A stretch of 64,000 nt of DNA from Brachionus koreanus (GCA_016987375.1 PJRA01000498.1:604018-668017); one strand, 5' to 3'. Positions 34,721 through 45,636 are shown, counted from the first letter of the stretch. The notes: generated from the sequence alone by a model not told the origin. Translations and numbers: made by a program.

Positions 34721-36876
34721 ATGAACTTGAGTAAAAGTGTGAGACCTTTATTAAATAGACAAAGTAATTGTTAAATTATTTATATTAATTGGTTAGAAGA
34801 ATAATATTTAAAAAAGATGTCAATTATATTCGACAACTTTCTTCATCAGTTGAGTCGGACTATAGTTTTAAAACTCTTAAAGTATCAGTACCATCCGAAT
34901 TTGTGTATCATGTTGAATTTAACCGTCCAGAAAGACGAAATGCCATGAATCCATCTTTTTTTAGTGAAATAAAAAACTGTTTTGAAAAATTAAGATTCGA
35001 TCCGGATTGTAGAACTGTGTTGATCAGTGGAAAAGGTAAAGGTTTTACAGCTGGTCTTGATTTGACCGAATTGTCACAAATGGTCAGCATTGATCAAGAA
35101 GATGTGGGCAGAAAAGGATTTCAACTTCTTAAAATTATCGAAGAATATCAAACATCTTTGAATTCTATTGAAAAAGTAAAAAAAATATTTAAATATTTTT
35201 TATTTAGTAGTATTAGTAAAATAGAATAGCAACTTGAACTATAAACAAGTTCAAGTAGAGCCCTTTAAGGCTGTAGCTGTCGTTTCAACAATAAATAATT
35301 TTTCATCCAGGCTTCTAGTTTTGCCTTTTAACTATTTAAACCCTGTGCATTTACAATATCTGTTGTTAGTNNNNAGTTTGTTAACAATCTTGAACATATA
35401 AATAAAGTCACCTTTCTGCCTTCTTATTTGAAAGTTGGTCAGATCTTTTTTATTCAATCTGTCAGTATAACTTAATTTTCTCAGGTCCGGCACCAGTTTC
35501 ATAGTTCTTCTTTGAACTTTTTCTAATTCGCTTATATCTTTAACACAGTAAGGATGCCAAGAGCTAATGGCTTACTCAAGATGTGGTCTAATAAGTGATT
35601 TGTATAAAAGTGTAGTGTTGTGTTTGTTTAGAAATTTAAATGATTTTTTGATTAAGCCCACCATCCTGTTCGATTTTGCAGTACTATGTCTAACTTGAAC
35701 ATCCCATTTCATATTATTTTTTATAAATATTCCAAGATCCCGTTCACATACGGTTTTAGCTAGACTTTGTCTTTCTCCTGGTTGTTTTTCAATTTTATAA
35801 TCAAATTTAGAGTTCGTTTTATCCAAATGTAAGACCTTAAATTTTTCTGCGTTTAGTACTGTTGACCAATTTTTAGATCAGACGCAAATCTTGTCTATAT
35901 CATCCTGAATCAAAAATCAAATTTTATATAGAATTTTTTTAATGATTGCAAATATAAAATCACTAATGCATCTTACTATATTTTCACCAAGAGATCCTTT
36001 AGCATAACATTTTTAATAATACTCTCAAAGACTTTGCATAAAATACAAGTGAAGGAGACTGGCCTATAATTGTATAACTCCAATTTACTAATTGTGCAAA
36101 GGCGTTATATTCGCTGGTTTCCATAATTTCGGATAATTTTCTAATATTAATTAGCTAAAAAAATAATTTTTTCAAAGATCAAGCAAAAATAAGAAAAAGA
36201 ATTAAAAAAATTAGAAAACATATTTATAAAACTGAAGTAAATTTTGTATCTTAAAAAAGTGTCATAAACCTGTGATCGCTATGGTTCATGGTCATTGTAT
36301 TGGAGGTGGTATTGATTTGATTGCAGCATGTGATATCCGCTATTGTAGTAAGGATGCTTGGTTCAGTGTTAAAGAAGTAGATGTTGGCTTAGCAGCAGAT
36401 ATAGGAACTTTGCAACGATTTCCGAAAATAACTGGAAATGACAGCTTAGTACGTGAATTGATTTACACAGCTAGAAAATTTACTCCTGACGAAGCTCTTA
36501 AATTAGGATTAGTCAGGTAAATAATGCTTGAATGATAACATTTTTAGATAAAAACTACACAAATTAAAGCTTGATTGCTGATGATGAAGCTTCGTTACTT
36601 TCCAAAGGCCTAGAAACTGCCAAGTTGATTGCTTCTAAAAGTCCTATTGCTGTTCAAGGTAGCAAGATAAATATTAACTTTTCTAGAGAAAATAAAATAG
36701 AGGATAGCTTAAAATTTGTGGTAAAAATTGAAAATAATTTTTGTTTGTTTTATTAATAAAATTCAAATGTGCGATTTTAGGCTGCTTGGAACAGTGGAAT
36801 GCTTCAATCAGAAGATTTGATAAAATCAGCAATGGCATCATTTTCAAAAGAACAACCAACATTTTCTAAACTCTAG
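34721..36876 (+). CDS. ECH1: Delta(3,5)-Delta(2,4)-dienoyl-CoA isomerase, five exons
   Basis: Exons are 34721-34763, 34817-35175, 36260-36516, 36570-36720 and 36781-36876, phases consistent, 301 aa. It is a crotonase-fold enzyme that isomerises 3,5-dienoyl-CoA to 2,4-dienoyl-CoA in the oxidation of unsaturated fatty acids. Landmarks: RPERRNAMNPSF, SGKGKGFTAGLDL (oxyanion hole), VHGHCIGGGIDLIAACDIRY and KEVDVGLAADIGTLQRFPK. The last carries Glu and Asp equivalent to the catalytic pair of the rat enzyme, and the GGGID Asp is also kept. The protein ends in SKL, a peroxisomal PTS1 signal. Its N-terminus is basic, Ser-rich and poor in acidic residues, like a mitochondrial presequence, so dual targeting is likely, as in mammals. 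Intron 2 contains a LINE in opposite orientation and a 4-base N gap. Confidence 0.95.
35235..36130 (-). mobile_element. LINE (jockey/CR1-like) fragment inside ECH1 intron 2
   Basis: Minus-strand reverse-transcriptase pieces: PKLWKPANITPLHN and a C.LCKVFE block near 36120-36000; then DKTNSKFDYKIEK, TVCERDLGIFIKNNMKWD and LYKSLIRPHLE (35826-35572). Farther on come a WHPYC-like region and KKFKEEL. Several frame changes and an internal loss make it inactive. It lies antisense to ECH1 and holds an N gap at 35371-35374. Confidence 0.8.
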
Positions 36877-37494
36877 ATTTTATTTATTTATTTGAATATC
36901 TAAATTTTTATTTGAAAAATTTTTTAAAATAAAAAAAATTAATTTTGCATTATTTTTATTCTAGGAAGACTAATATTAGTAGTTGAATAAATGAATTACT
37001 AAAAATATTACGAATATGTCTTTCGTTGAACGGCATAACCAAGATTTTTTATCTTGTAGAAGAAAAATTATTAGTGTTTTTTTAATTATTTTTATTAGTA
37101 GCTGCGTTATTATATCTTTTTAGTCATTTTCCAAATCATCTGATTTGTATATGCTAACCATTGGGCTTTTGAAATTCAGATTATTCCTTTGCGATATGAT
37201 TGCTTCTTCAATACTTGAATGAAATTGATTGAATAATTTAGAATTTTTGCTTATTTTATAAATTTAATTCTTGAATTGGGTTTTATCGTTGGCTGAATGA
37301 TTGGTATCTAAGATTCCTGATGGATGGATTTGAAGTTTTTTTTTGGTTTTTTTCAATAAGATCCTAAGTAATGTATTTTGTACTGTTTTTTAAACTTTAT
37401 TATAATTAATTTAGTTAATGCTTTGTAAATAGTTAGTAGCCTGTTTGTATTGATGATTTTTCTATGTGGCTTTGTGTACATTTTTTGTTAAAGT
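36877..37494. other. Intergenic, nothing recognised
   Basis: Between the ECH1 stop and the MULE-like element. A/T-rich with no supported feature. Confidence 0.5.
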
Positions 37495-37504
37495 GTTTTT
37501 AAAA

Positions 37505-38352
37505 GGCCCATTAAAATCGGTTACACAATTTTTTAATAGAATACCACAATTTTTTAAAATGATACCACAATTATTAAATAAATGTACACAATTTTTAAAA
37601 TAATCCATAAAAATAAAGATTAACACTTAATTAAATAAAAAAACACTTATTATATAAAATTGACACTTATTTGATTAAGAAGACCACTAATTAATTAAAA
37701 AACTCATTCTTTTTAATTTTTGACACTATTTTCAAATGTTGAAATTACTCAATATAAAAAGTGGAAGTAAATTTAATTTAAAAAATGAAAATTAAAAAAA
37801 TTTAAAATGTCCAGTGCAAACATTTTAGAAAATAACTTTGACGACACAGTCGAAGGTGCTGAACCTTTAACAAAAAACAAAAGAAGCACAGGTAGGATTT
37901 TTGATTTTTTGCATGAATGCGAATCTTTAGATGAATTCAAGCGGCTAATTAAAGATCTTAGGTTCGATAATATCGCTTGGCATTTTCATTTGACCAATCG
38001 ACAATACGAAGCGTTTGACAGCGAGTCAAAATCATGCGAAAACTTTGGCAGTAAAATGACGAAAAGAAGATATTGGGCTTGTCCGAATAAATGTGGTAAA
38101 AATAATTTTTTTGTTTTTTTTTAATTTTTGGTGTGGTAAAAAAAAAATTTTTGTGAAATAAAAAAAATGATATAGTTTTTATTTAATATTTGTGTTTTTT
38201 TAATAAATATGTGTTGAAATATACATAAAAAAGGTTTTTCTTAATTTTAATGGATATTTTTAATAATTGTGGTTCTTTTAATAAAATTGTGGTATGTAAC
38301 TTAAAAATTGTGGTATTTTATTAAAAAATTGTGGTATCAAAAATGATTTCGC
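37505..38352. mobile_element. MULE-like element with tandem-repeat TIRs and 10-bp target duplication
   Basis: The left arm carries repeats of TACCACAATTTTTTAA-type units (CACAATTTTTTAATAGAATA, ACCACAATTTTTTAAAATGA, ACCACAATTATTAAATAA). The right arm (38265-38352) carries the same units inverted. Both ends lie 22 bp outside the first CACAATT unit. The flanks are identical 10-mers, GTTTTTAAAA at 37495-37504 and 38353-38362. Mutator-like elements make 9-11 bp duplications. Inside is one short frame (37807-38124). Confidence 0.75.
37807..38124 (+). CDS. Short zinc-finger-like protein carried by the MULE-like element
   Basis: 105 codons from ATG 37807. The C-terminal part reads NRQYEAFDSESKSCENFGSK and then KRRYWACPNKCG, resembling the aromatic/Trp-x-Cys...Cys pattern of FLYWCH- or WRKY/GCM-like DNA-binding fingers found at the N-terminus of many MULE transposases. 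After KCG a GTAAAA sequence could be a splice donor, and the frame runs into low complexity. No catalytic DDE core or SWIM finger follows before the right TIR. I read it as the N-terminal remnant of a transposase in an internally deleted element; a captured or independent protein is possible. Confidence 0.5.
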   Translation: MSSANILENNFDDTVEGAEPLTKNKRSTGRIFDFLHECESLDEFKRLIKDLRFDNIAWHFHLTNRQYEAFDSESKSCENFGSKMTKRRYWACPNKCGKNNFFVFF

Positions 38353-38362
38353 GTTTTTAAAA

Positions 38363-39088
38363 TGACATTGCTGGATCGAATTCTATGAATCGAATCTAAA
38401 ATGAATCAATGTATCTTATTTGATAACTTTCAAAACAAAACATGGCTAAGTATTCAGAACAAACCAAGGAGTTGAAAAATTTATTTTTTATTATTCAAAG
38501 AGTTTCTAATACAGTGACGGAAATAAACTTCTCACATGATATCATCTGATATCAGTTACATTTTTTTTGAATGAGTTTCACTGAAGAATTGGAACCTCTG
38601 ATTCTTTTCATTATTCAAAAAGATTAATTTAAATTCTAACCTGTATTTTAAATAAATATTTTATAAAATTCTCACATTTATTTTTACTTTTATAAATTCA
38701 TATTCATTATTATTATTTTAAAATTCAATGATTTTGTTAATTTTAAATAATTTAAAGCCAATACTAACAATTTAAAATATTTTAAAATTTAGTTTAATTA
38801 AATATGATTTATTCTATTTTCTAGTAAGATTTTAGTAGGTAAAATTATTACTAAATTCCTAAAAAATGTACATTGTTGTACAATGTTAAATTCTCACTTT
38901 TATTATTACATTAAATAGGAACAATAACCTTCTTAATATATTCAAAAAATGCAAAATTTTTTCTAAATAAACATTCTTTAAAAAAATAATCTAAATAAAA
39001 ATTTGATTTGAATTTAAATTAGACGAATTTAATGTATAAAAGGATATAAAAAATAAAAATTTTAATTAAATATACTGAAAAAATAAAA
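38363..39088. other. Intergenic; lone Tc1-like end and promoter of the next gene
   Basis: CAGTGACGGAAATAA at 38513-38527 resembles a Tc1/mariner terminus, but no partner was found. A TATAAAAGG box at about 39034-39042 lies about 50 bp before the next start codon. The rest is A/T-rich. Confidence 0.4.
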
Positions 39089-39565
39089 ATGACAAGTAAA
39101 TTGTATATTTGCAGTTGTTTGGCAATAATTTATTTCACGATCTTCTATCTACTGTTACTAGGTTCAATAATGTTAGTATTTAGGTTTAACATTGATGAAA
39201 AAAAAACAAAGTGCATCGAAAAGAATTATTATTTAAACAGTACAGTTTCAGATTCAACTTCAAGCAGTACTGTTTTGGATACAACGACAGTTTCAGATTC
39301 AACTTCAAGCAGTACTGTTATGGATACAACGACAGTTTCAGATTCAACTTCAAGCAGTACTGTTATGGATACAACGACAGTTTCAGATTCAACTTCAAGC
39401 AGTACTGTTTTGGATTCAACTTTAACTTCAAACATTATTGTTGCGGATCCTGATTTACAATCATGTGAACAAGCTGGTGAAAGCAATAATTGTAAAGGTG
39501 GTTCTAATAAAGTAGATAATAGTGAAACAAATAAAAAAGAAAATAAAGGCGGTAACAATGTTTAG
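39089..39565 (+). CDS. Membrane protein with 15-residue Ser/Thr tandem repeat, single exon
   Basis: 158 aa. One strong hydrophobic segment (about residues 9-31, LAIIYFTIFYLLLLGSIMLV) acts as signal anchor or signal peptide. Next come a short KKTKCIEKNYY stretch and four near-identical 15-residue repeats TVSDSTSSSTVLDTT (39242-39421, 45-bp DNA units differing at a few bases). The tail is hydrophilic and Asn/Lys-rich. The Ser/Thr-rich repeats look like an O-glycosylated extracellular stalk or mucin-like region. A TATAAAAGG sits close upstream. No homologue recognised. It may be lineage-specific; the intact frame across all repeats argues it is translated. Confidence 0.55.
   Translation: MTSKLYICSCLAIIYFTIFYLLLLGSIMLVFRFNIDEKKTKCIEKNYYLNSTVSDSTSSSTVLDTTTVSDSTSSSTVMDTTTVSDSTSSSTVMDTTTVSDSTSSSTVLDSTLTSNIIVADPDLQSCEQAGESNNCKGGSNKVDNSETNKKENKGGNNV
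39242..39421 (+). repeat. 45-bp tandem repeat, four units
   Basis: Units at 39242, 39287, 39332 and 39377, almost identical (TTTTGGAT or TTATGGAT, ACAACG or TCAACT at the end). In frame with the surrounding coding sequence. Confidence 0.9.
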
Positions 39566-39824
39566 GTTCGAAAACTATTAATATTATTCCATTCTTATTA
39601 ATTAAAATATACTTTAAATAAAAAATCTCCTCATTTTTATAATTTAGTTTTTGCTATTTAGGTATTTTTTAAAATTATATTCAAATTATACCATTTTTAA
39701 GTCTATATGAATAGTTTTTAATTTAATTTTTTATTTTTATATTATATATTTAATGAAAAACTAATATTTAAATATTAAAAAATCTGTTTGTATTTAATTT
39801 TTAATAAAAATAAAACCAGTATTT

Positions 39825-41300
39825 CTAAAAAATATGCGAATAAGTTCTATTAAGAGCTTTGTTTTTCAAATTTTCGTTATCAATTCTAATGAGTCGTTCA
39901 TTTTCGAAATTTTTCTTCAACACTTTGTTGATAATGTACTCAGACTCTTGACCAGTTTCGGTCAAACGCAAATCTAATTCAAGCAAACTTTGATTTTCTT
40001 GTATCGCTTCCTGAATTTGCTTACCACCATCCTAAATAAAAACTGAATAAATAAAAAATTTCTCAAACCTAATTTTAAAATTAAATCGTACCGTTCCGAG
40101 TCTATTTGATGATAGATCCAAATATTTAAGAGTTTTGTTCTGTGGAATTACCGATGCAATTAGGATAGCAGTTGGTTCAGACAAATTATTACTTGCCAAA
40201 TTCAACCGGATCAAAGTGCTATTTTTACTCAATGCTTTGGCAATCGCTTGGCCTCCTTCGTCTCCAAGACGATTGAGCCTGAAATCAAGAAATTTAAGAG
40301 TGTTATTTTTTGTCAAAGCATGAGCTATTGCTTGTCCACCTTGAGCTCTTATTTGATTATTGCATAAATTGAGAGTTTCCAGTTTTGAATGACCATTGAG
40401 TAGCTTTCCAATGGCTCGACATCCCCTATCCGATATTAAATTGTGACTCAAGTCAAGTTCAATTAATGATGGATGATTTAAAATCTGGCATATGAATAAT
40501 CTTATTTTATCATCATCTATTTTGCTCCAGTTCAAATGAAGCGACTTTAAATAAGAGCATTGAGCTAAACATTTGGATAGAGATTGACAGTCTTTTTTAG
40601 TAAAGTCAAACAATTGCCATTCAAAATTCATGCCACAATCTCTAACTCCATAAACAAGTTTAATTTCTTCCAATTTATGAAGAAATGGAATAACTTGATT
40701 AAAATCAAAGTGATCGCATTCGTATTTTTCCTTAATCTCATCTCTGTCATCTTCCTCCTCTTCTTCATTGTCTAAATTGAATTCTTTTTTTTCTAGTTCA
40801 ACAGGTGGTAATAACTGTTGAATGTCTAATTTGATTATAAACTCAGCACCAAGTCTCAATATTTCATTTATTTTTGAAATGTCAGATTTATTGGGCACAA
40901 AATTTTCAATTAAAAATTTCAAGTCTCTTTCAAAATACATTCTTTTCCAGTCGTTACCGAATTTAGTAACATCGCAAACTCTCCACTTTGCCCGACAGCA
41001 TCTTTCCCAGTAGTCTTGGTAGGTGACTAGAGATGAAGTAATGCTAAGGGGCAAATTAGTAGGTATAGCTTGAAGGACTTTTTTTCGGTATTTCGGTGGC
41101 AGCTCGTCATGCCGAGGATGAGTTCGGAAGTTGTCTACAATTGCTTTAGTGCATAGCTCGCTCAGAAGTGGAACTGTCATCAAGTTCCATTCAGGGTCCT
41201 CTGCAATTATCCGTCTCATTTTACGGTTATCGTTGGCATTGTGCTCTTTAAAGAGCTCATTTGGCTCGGTTGACGTCTGAGCTGTTAAATCATCGGTCAT
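39825..41300 (-). CDS. TCTE1: TCTE1/DRC5-like leucine-rich-repeat ciliary protein, two exons
   Basis: Exon 1 (41300-40092) and exon 2 (40031-39825) join in phase 0 to give 471 aa (human TCTE1 about 500). The N-terminal part contains RRIIAEDPEWNLMTVPLLSE and TYQDYWERCCRAKW, and an acidic low-complexity stretch (EEEEDDRDE) sits in the middle. The C-terminal half has about six RNase-inhibitor-type LRRs (LDLSHNLISDRGCRAIGKLL, LNLCNNQIRAQGGQAIAHAL, LDFRLNRLGDEGGQAI). The last exon has LELDLRLTETGQESEYII, characteristic of this family. DRC5 is a subunit of the nexin-dynein regulatory complex of motile cilia and flagella. A (TA)n microsatellite (41313-41330) lies just upstream of the start. Confidence 0.88.
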
Positions 41301-41312
41301 CTTTAATTGTAG

Positions 41313-41330
41313 ATATATATATATATATAT
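41313..41330. repeat. (TA)n microsatellite
   Basis: About nine TA units in the 5' flank of the DRC5 gene. Confidence 0.8.
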
Positions 41331-41789
41331 GCTTTTGATATAAATTTTCCTTTAATTTAAGTCTATGCAATAGGAAAATAAGTTTTATTTTAAAATTAGT
41401 ATGTTTCCATGGCAACATTTATTTCTAATCAAATAATTGCAATTTTATATTGTCAATTTGTTTCATATATTTAATTTAATTAAAAATAATTATAAAGAAA
41501 AGCCGATTTTCCGGTAGAACAAAGCATTTAAGGATTCGCATTTATGCAATTTTTTTTCTTAGCTCATTTTATTAAGACAAAATTTTTTGATTTTTTTGAT
41601 AGATACTGTATTTAACGACGCTTGATATAGTTTGATTACAAATTTATTAAAACAATGTTTAATTTAATAGCTAAGTATTTTATTTAGAAAAAAATAAATA
41701 ACTAAAAAAATTAATAAAAAATAAAGTAATCTTAGTTACTGAAGCCTCAAAACCGGGTTTTGTCTCTGCAGTTGTCTTTTTTGATTTTA

Positions 41790-42750
41790 ACTTGAACCTC
41801 TTCTTTTCGTTAATTATGTAAACGACATACTTAACGCTACAACAAGCTTAATCAAACTGTATGCAGATGATACCAAACTGATAAACATCATTAGAAACTG
41901 TCTTGACGTTGAGCAGTTTCAAGCAGACATTATTAGAATTGTTAAATGGTCGAACGAATGGCAATTGAAATTTAACGAAGACAAATGCAAATTTATTTTC
42001 TTCAATAATAAAACTATCAATAATTAAAACCAATAATAAAACTAAATAAAATCGAATTTTCAATGAACAACTTACCGATTACCCATACAAGAGTTGAAAA
42101 AGATGATTTGAAATGGGCACATCAAGCGGCTAACAAAGCTAACGCAGTTTTAGGTCAGGTTTCGCTTGTTAGACCACATTTAGAGAATGAAGCAGCAGTC
42201 TGGAGCTCCTATATCAAAAGAGATTCAATCATCCTGAAAAAAGTACAAAGAAGAGCTACAAAATTAGTATTTTGTTTAAAAAATTTAAAATATGAAGAAA
42301 GACTTAAAAGATTGGGACTATCGGCAATTAACCCATGACATAAACGTGGAGACTTAATAGAGGACTTCAAGATAATGAACGGTCTAAGTAAAATTCATTT
42401 ACAGAATATATTTATATTAAAAGCCACGCACTCTCACCTAATGATCCAGCTGGAGGAATCCGAGGGCATCCAAGAAGAAAGACCTAACAACTGACAAGAA
42501 ATAAGAATAGAAATAGCTTCTTGACAAATCGATTGGATCAAACTACCAGTTGGAGTGTCTATTGCAAAATCCAAATATGAATTTAAAAACAAACTTGATA
42601 TATATTTGAAACTAAAATAATTAATTTTCCTATTAACATAATTTTATCATTTATGTTAAAGGTTTATGTTAAAACCAGACAGCTACCATAGCAAGTCTAC
42701 TTTTCGCTTTGCTCCGCAGTTAGTCTGCTGTGTCTTATTATTATTAATCT
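41790..42750 (+). mobile_element. 5'-truncated LINE (jockey/CR1-like)
   Basis: Starts abruptly within reverse transcriptase (EPLLFVNYVNDILNATTSLI, then the catalytic YADD box at about 41863). It continues through VKWSNEWQLKFNEDKCKF, LGQVSLVRPHLE, KKVQRRATKLV and YEERLKRLGL with a few stops and shifts. The 3' end has CTTTGCTCCGCAGTTAGTCT, then a (TTA)n run. Truncation at the 5' end is normal for LINE insertions. Confidence 0.85.
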
Positions 42751-43559
42751 AATTTAATCAAAAAAATATAATTATTTGAGACAATATATTAAAACGTCAC
42801 AACAGTATATTAGATTTCACGACTATAAACAAAATTAAACGTCAGAAAAAGTTATTTAAGAAAATTCATTCAATATATATCAGCTAATATGTTGCTAATT
42901 AGTTGTTTAAAAGTCACAAGTTAAAGGATTTTTTTTTTATTGCAAGAATGCTTACCAAAACTCTAATACGTTTTTTAAAAATTACAATTAAAAGCTAAGA
43001 TTATTTTTCAAAATTTAATTTGAAAAATGGTTTTTGAAAATTTAAAAAAATAACAATTTCATTAGTTTTAAACATTGCTAATTAATTTAGACACTCTACT
43101 TCAAAATCATCAAAAGTGAATAATGTAGATTTAAAAAAATACTTATCTTTGTTTAAAAGCAAATTAGTGTTCAGCAACCAGCCAAAAAATTCAGGTTTTT
43201 AAATTATGCAAAATCTCCAGTTATTTTTTTAAAAAGACCTGAGTTAAGACAGAAGTTCAGAAGTCCTAGGATAGTCTTTTTTTTTACTTCACTAAGTGTA
43301 ATTTAGATTTTTATTTTTTTTTATATCAGATATATATATTTTTCATAAAAGGTTAACATTGGACAAAATAAAAGAGTAATTTCTTTATGAAAATTCGGAA
43401 GCAAATCTCATCAGACCTTTTTATTATTGAATTATTAAAAAACAAGTTTTATTTTCTTATATTTATGAAAAAGCGACATTTCTGTCGATATCACTGGATT
43501 AGTTAACTAATTAAACTCGGAGCCTTTTAATTAACATGGAACATAAATAGCTGTTCCTA

Positions 43560-43955
43560 AACGTCTAACGAGGATATCAGATAGACGGGCCAAGGGTACT
43601 GATCTCTTACTGGTCGCTAGTTGCTTTATCCCCTACGGTTTATCGGACAGAAAAGATGAATAGAAGATTTGCTTGCTCTGAACTTAAGTCTAGTAAAGAG
43701 ATGCGATTGAAATATTTCATCTTGCTTCATTTAATTTACATTGATGTTCGTTTGTTACGTGTGTGCATAGAGCGACGATTATTTGTAACTTTGGCATGCG
43801 CAACAACTACGCATGTGCTTTTTGTATTGCATTTGGATAGCTCAGTGGCAAAACTTTCTGGACGCTGGTATTCGCTATTCGAATGCGACCCAATAATATT
43901 TTCAAGAGTGCTTATATTAATAATTGGAAAGACTGTCTTGATGAAGTTTTCTTAA
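43560..43955 (+). other. Less AT-rich block with a tRNA-like A/B box pattern
   Basis: A 99-codon frame from 43656 has no recognisable protein motif. Around 43837-43895 TAGCTCAGTGG (A-box-like) is followed after about 35 bp by TATTCGAATGC (weak B-box). It could be a degenerate tRNA or the head of a tRNA-derived SINE. Low confidence. Confidence 0.25.
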
Positions 43956-43959
43956 AAAT

Positions 43960-45390
43960 AATAAATGGTGATGGATCGAAAATTTTTTTGTTTTATTATA
44001 TAAAAACTATTAAACCTCAGATATAAGAAATTTATGGAACATATATAAGAACTATCTTTCTACAGATATTATGAAATCATATCATTTTTACGAACAAAAA
44101 AACATAGATTTAACTTTCAATAATCAAGTAAACGACACATATCTCTAATTTATTAGCTTTATTTGTCTAAAAAATACACAAAGTTCTAAAAGAAATGACG
44201 CTATAATAGATGCTCTTTATTATAATTAATTTTTAAAAGTAGTTTTAATAAATCTAGCTTAAAATTTTTTTTTAATAAAATTGATATGTTTGTTTTTCTA
44301 TTTATTTCAAAATATCTTTATTTTTCAAACCTATTTTCAAGCCGGTTATTAGTTGCAAACGAGCTTTCTCATTGTCCCGATAACAGTTACTTTTGTTGAG
44401 GGATTTTTCAGATTGTTTAATGAATCATCTTTGAAACGACGTTTCTTTTTTTTCTCTTAAACTTCAATTGGAGATTTTGCTTGTGGTGACAATGCGATGA
44501 AAGAATTCCTTGTATTTGAATTAAAGGTCTCTGTAATTATCTAAATCTTCTAGTATTTTTGTTCCCGTTGTCTTAATTGTCTAACTAAAGGATTATTTGC
44601 ATGCCCGAAAATTAATTAAAAAAATAAATTTATTTCAAAAATTTTAAAATTTCAAATATAAACGTTGATAGTGATTCAAAATCAAGTAAAGAAGAAATAA
44701 ATCCTAATTTTGAAAAGTCTACAAAATCTTTTTAAAATTGAAAAATTAAACCATAGGAAAAATGACAAGAGAAAATAATTAATTAATCGAGAAAATTTAA
44801 TGTTGAAAATGATTTTAGTGTTGAGAAGATGATAGAAATGTGTAAGGAAAAAGTTTTTCCAAAGAAATTAGTTAAGATTTTCAGTTTATTAAACCCTTAA
44901 GACTTTTAAATGTAACATTTTTTCAGCACTCTAATCGTTTCTTAACGATGTCATCCAACAAAACATCTATTTTTTTATTGCAAATTTTGTAAGTCTGAGT
45001 GACAAGCTCTATTTAGTAGAGTTTAAAATTTAAATTAGCCTTTTAATCAAATTTTTTGAATAAAGTTTATTTAAGAAACAAACATTACTCTAAAGTACAA
45101 TATGTCTGGTGACTGATCTCTGAGCAAACATATAGAACATAAAATTTATGGAATTTGCAGCCTAAATTAACTTAAATAATCGTTATAAAATTTTAAAACT
45201 TTTTATTTTTAAACAGAAAAAACTTAAAATTTTAGAAAAATTGAGTGATTAATCTTATATATTAAAAATTTCATTTATTAATTAAAAGACTTTTTTATTT
45301 TGAGCTTTTATTTTATTTTAAATTTTGACTTAATTTTAAGTCAAGTTATAAAAAAATTCTTCTCTAATGTATATTTTGAATAAAAAAAAG
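43960..45390. other. Intergenic; possible degenerate exon at 44330-44610
   Basis: On the minus strand, 44610-44350 shows interrupted coding-like text (NNPLVRQLRQRE; KKKRRFKDDSLNNLK) with stops. It is either a pseudogene or unresolved exons. No other feature is seen. Confidence 0.25.
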
Positions 45391-45439
45391 TTCCGCGAAA
45401 CTCTACAGTCCTCCGCTCTGCCAACAGAGCTAGCGCGGG
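45391..45439 (-). pseudogene. Internally deleted tRNA-Tyr copy
   Basis: The minus strand begins CCCGCGCTAGCTCTGTTGGC and continues AGAGCGGAGGACTGTAGAGTTT, the 5' half of the neighbouring tRNA-Tyr up to the start of its intron. It then jumps directly to the acceptor-like CGCGGAA. The variable and T arms are absent, so it cannot be a functional tRNA. Confidence 0.8.
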
Positions 45440-45536
45440 CTTGTCTTTTTCTCGAATTTAAAAAAAAATTTGGTCGTTCTATTTCCTTAGGCGTCAATTT
45501 AAAATGATGACTTAATTTATTTGCTTGAATAGTAAG

Positions 45537-45627
45537 CCCGCGATAGCTCAGTTGGCAGAGCGGAGGACTGTAGAGTTTTGAATTCAAAGCTATCCTTAGG
45601 TCAGTGGTTCAAATCCGCTTCGCGGGA
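45537..45627 (+). tRNA. trnY-GUA: tRNA-Tyr (anticodon GUA) with short intron
   Basis: 91 nt. Starts CCCGCGATAGCTCAGTTGGC (A box) and has the anticodon arm GGACTGTAG with anticodon GTA. An intron of about 18 nt (AGTTTTGAATTCAAAGCT) sits one base after the anticodon, as in eukaryotic tRNA-Tyr. ATCCTTAGGTC follows, with B box GGTTCAAATCC. The acceptor stem CCCGCGA pairs with TCGCGGG, discriminator A. A run of eight T at 45629-45636 is the Pol III terminator. A deleted inverted copy lies about 100 bp upstream. Confidence 0.95.
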
Positions 45628-45636
45628 CTTTTTTTT

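Noticed and set aside
38513..38527. Tc1/mariner terminus CAGTGACGGAAATAA as an element
   Set aside because: No inverted partner or transposase within reach; noted only as a lone end.
39211..39453. Alternative frame FRFNFKQYC repeats
   Set aside because: Shifted reading of the 45-bp repeat; the frame from 39089 has a hydrophobic anchor and a TATA box.
42063..42338. 91-codon frame as a host gene
   Set aside because: It contains LINE reverse-transcriptase C-terminal motifs (VRPHLE, KVQRRATKLV).
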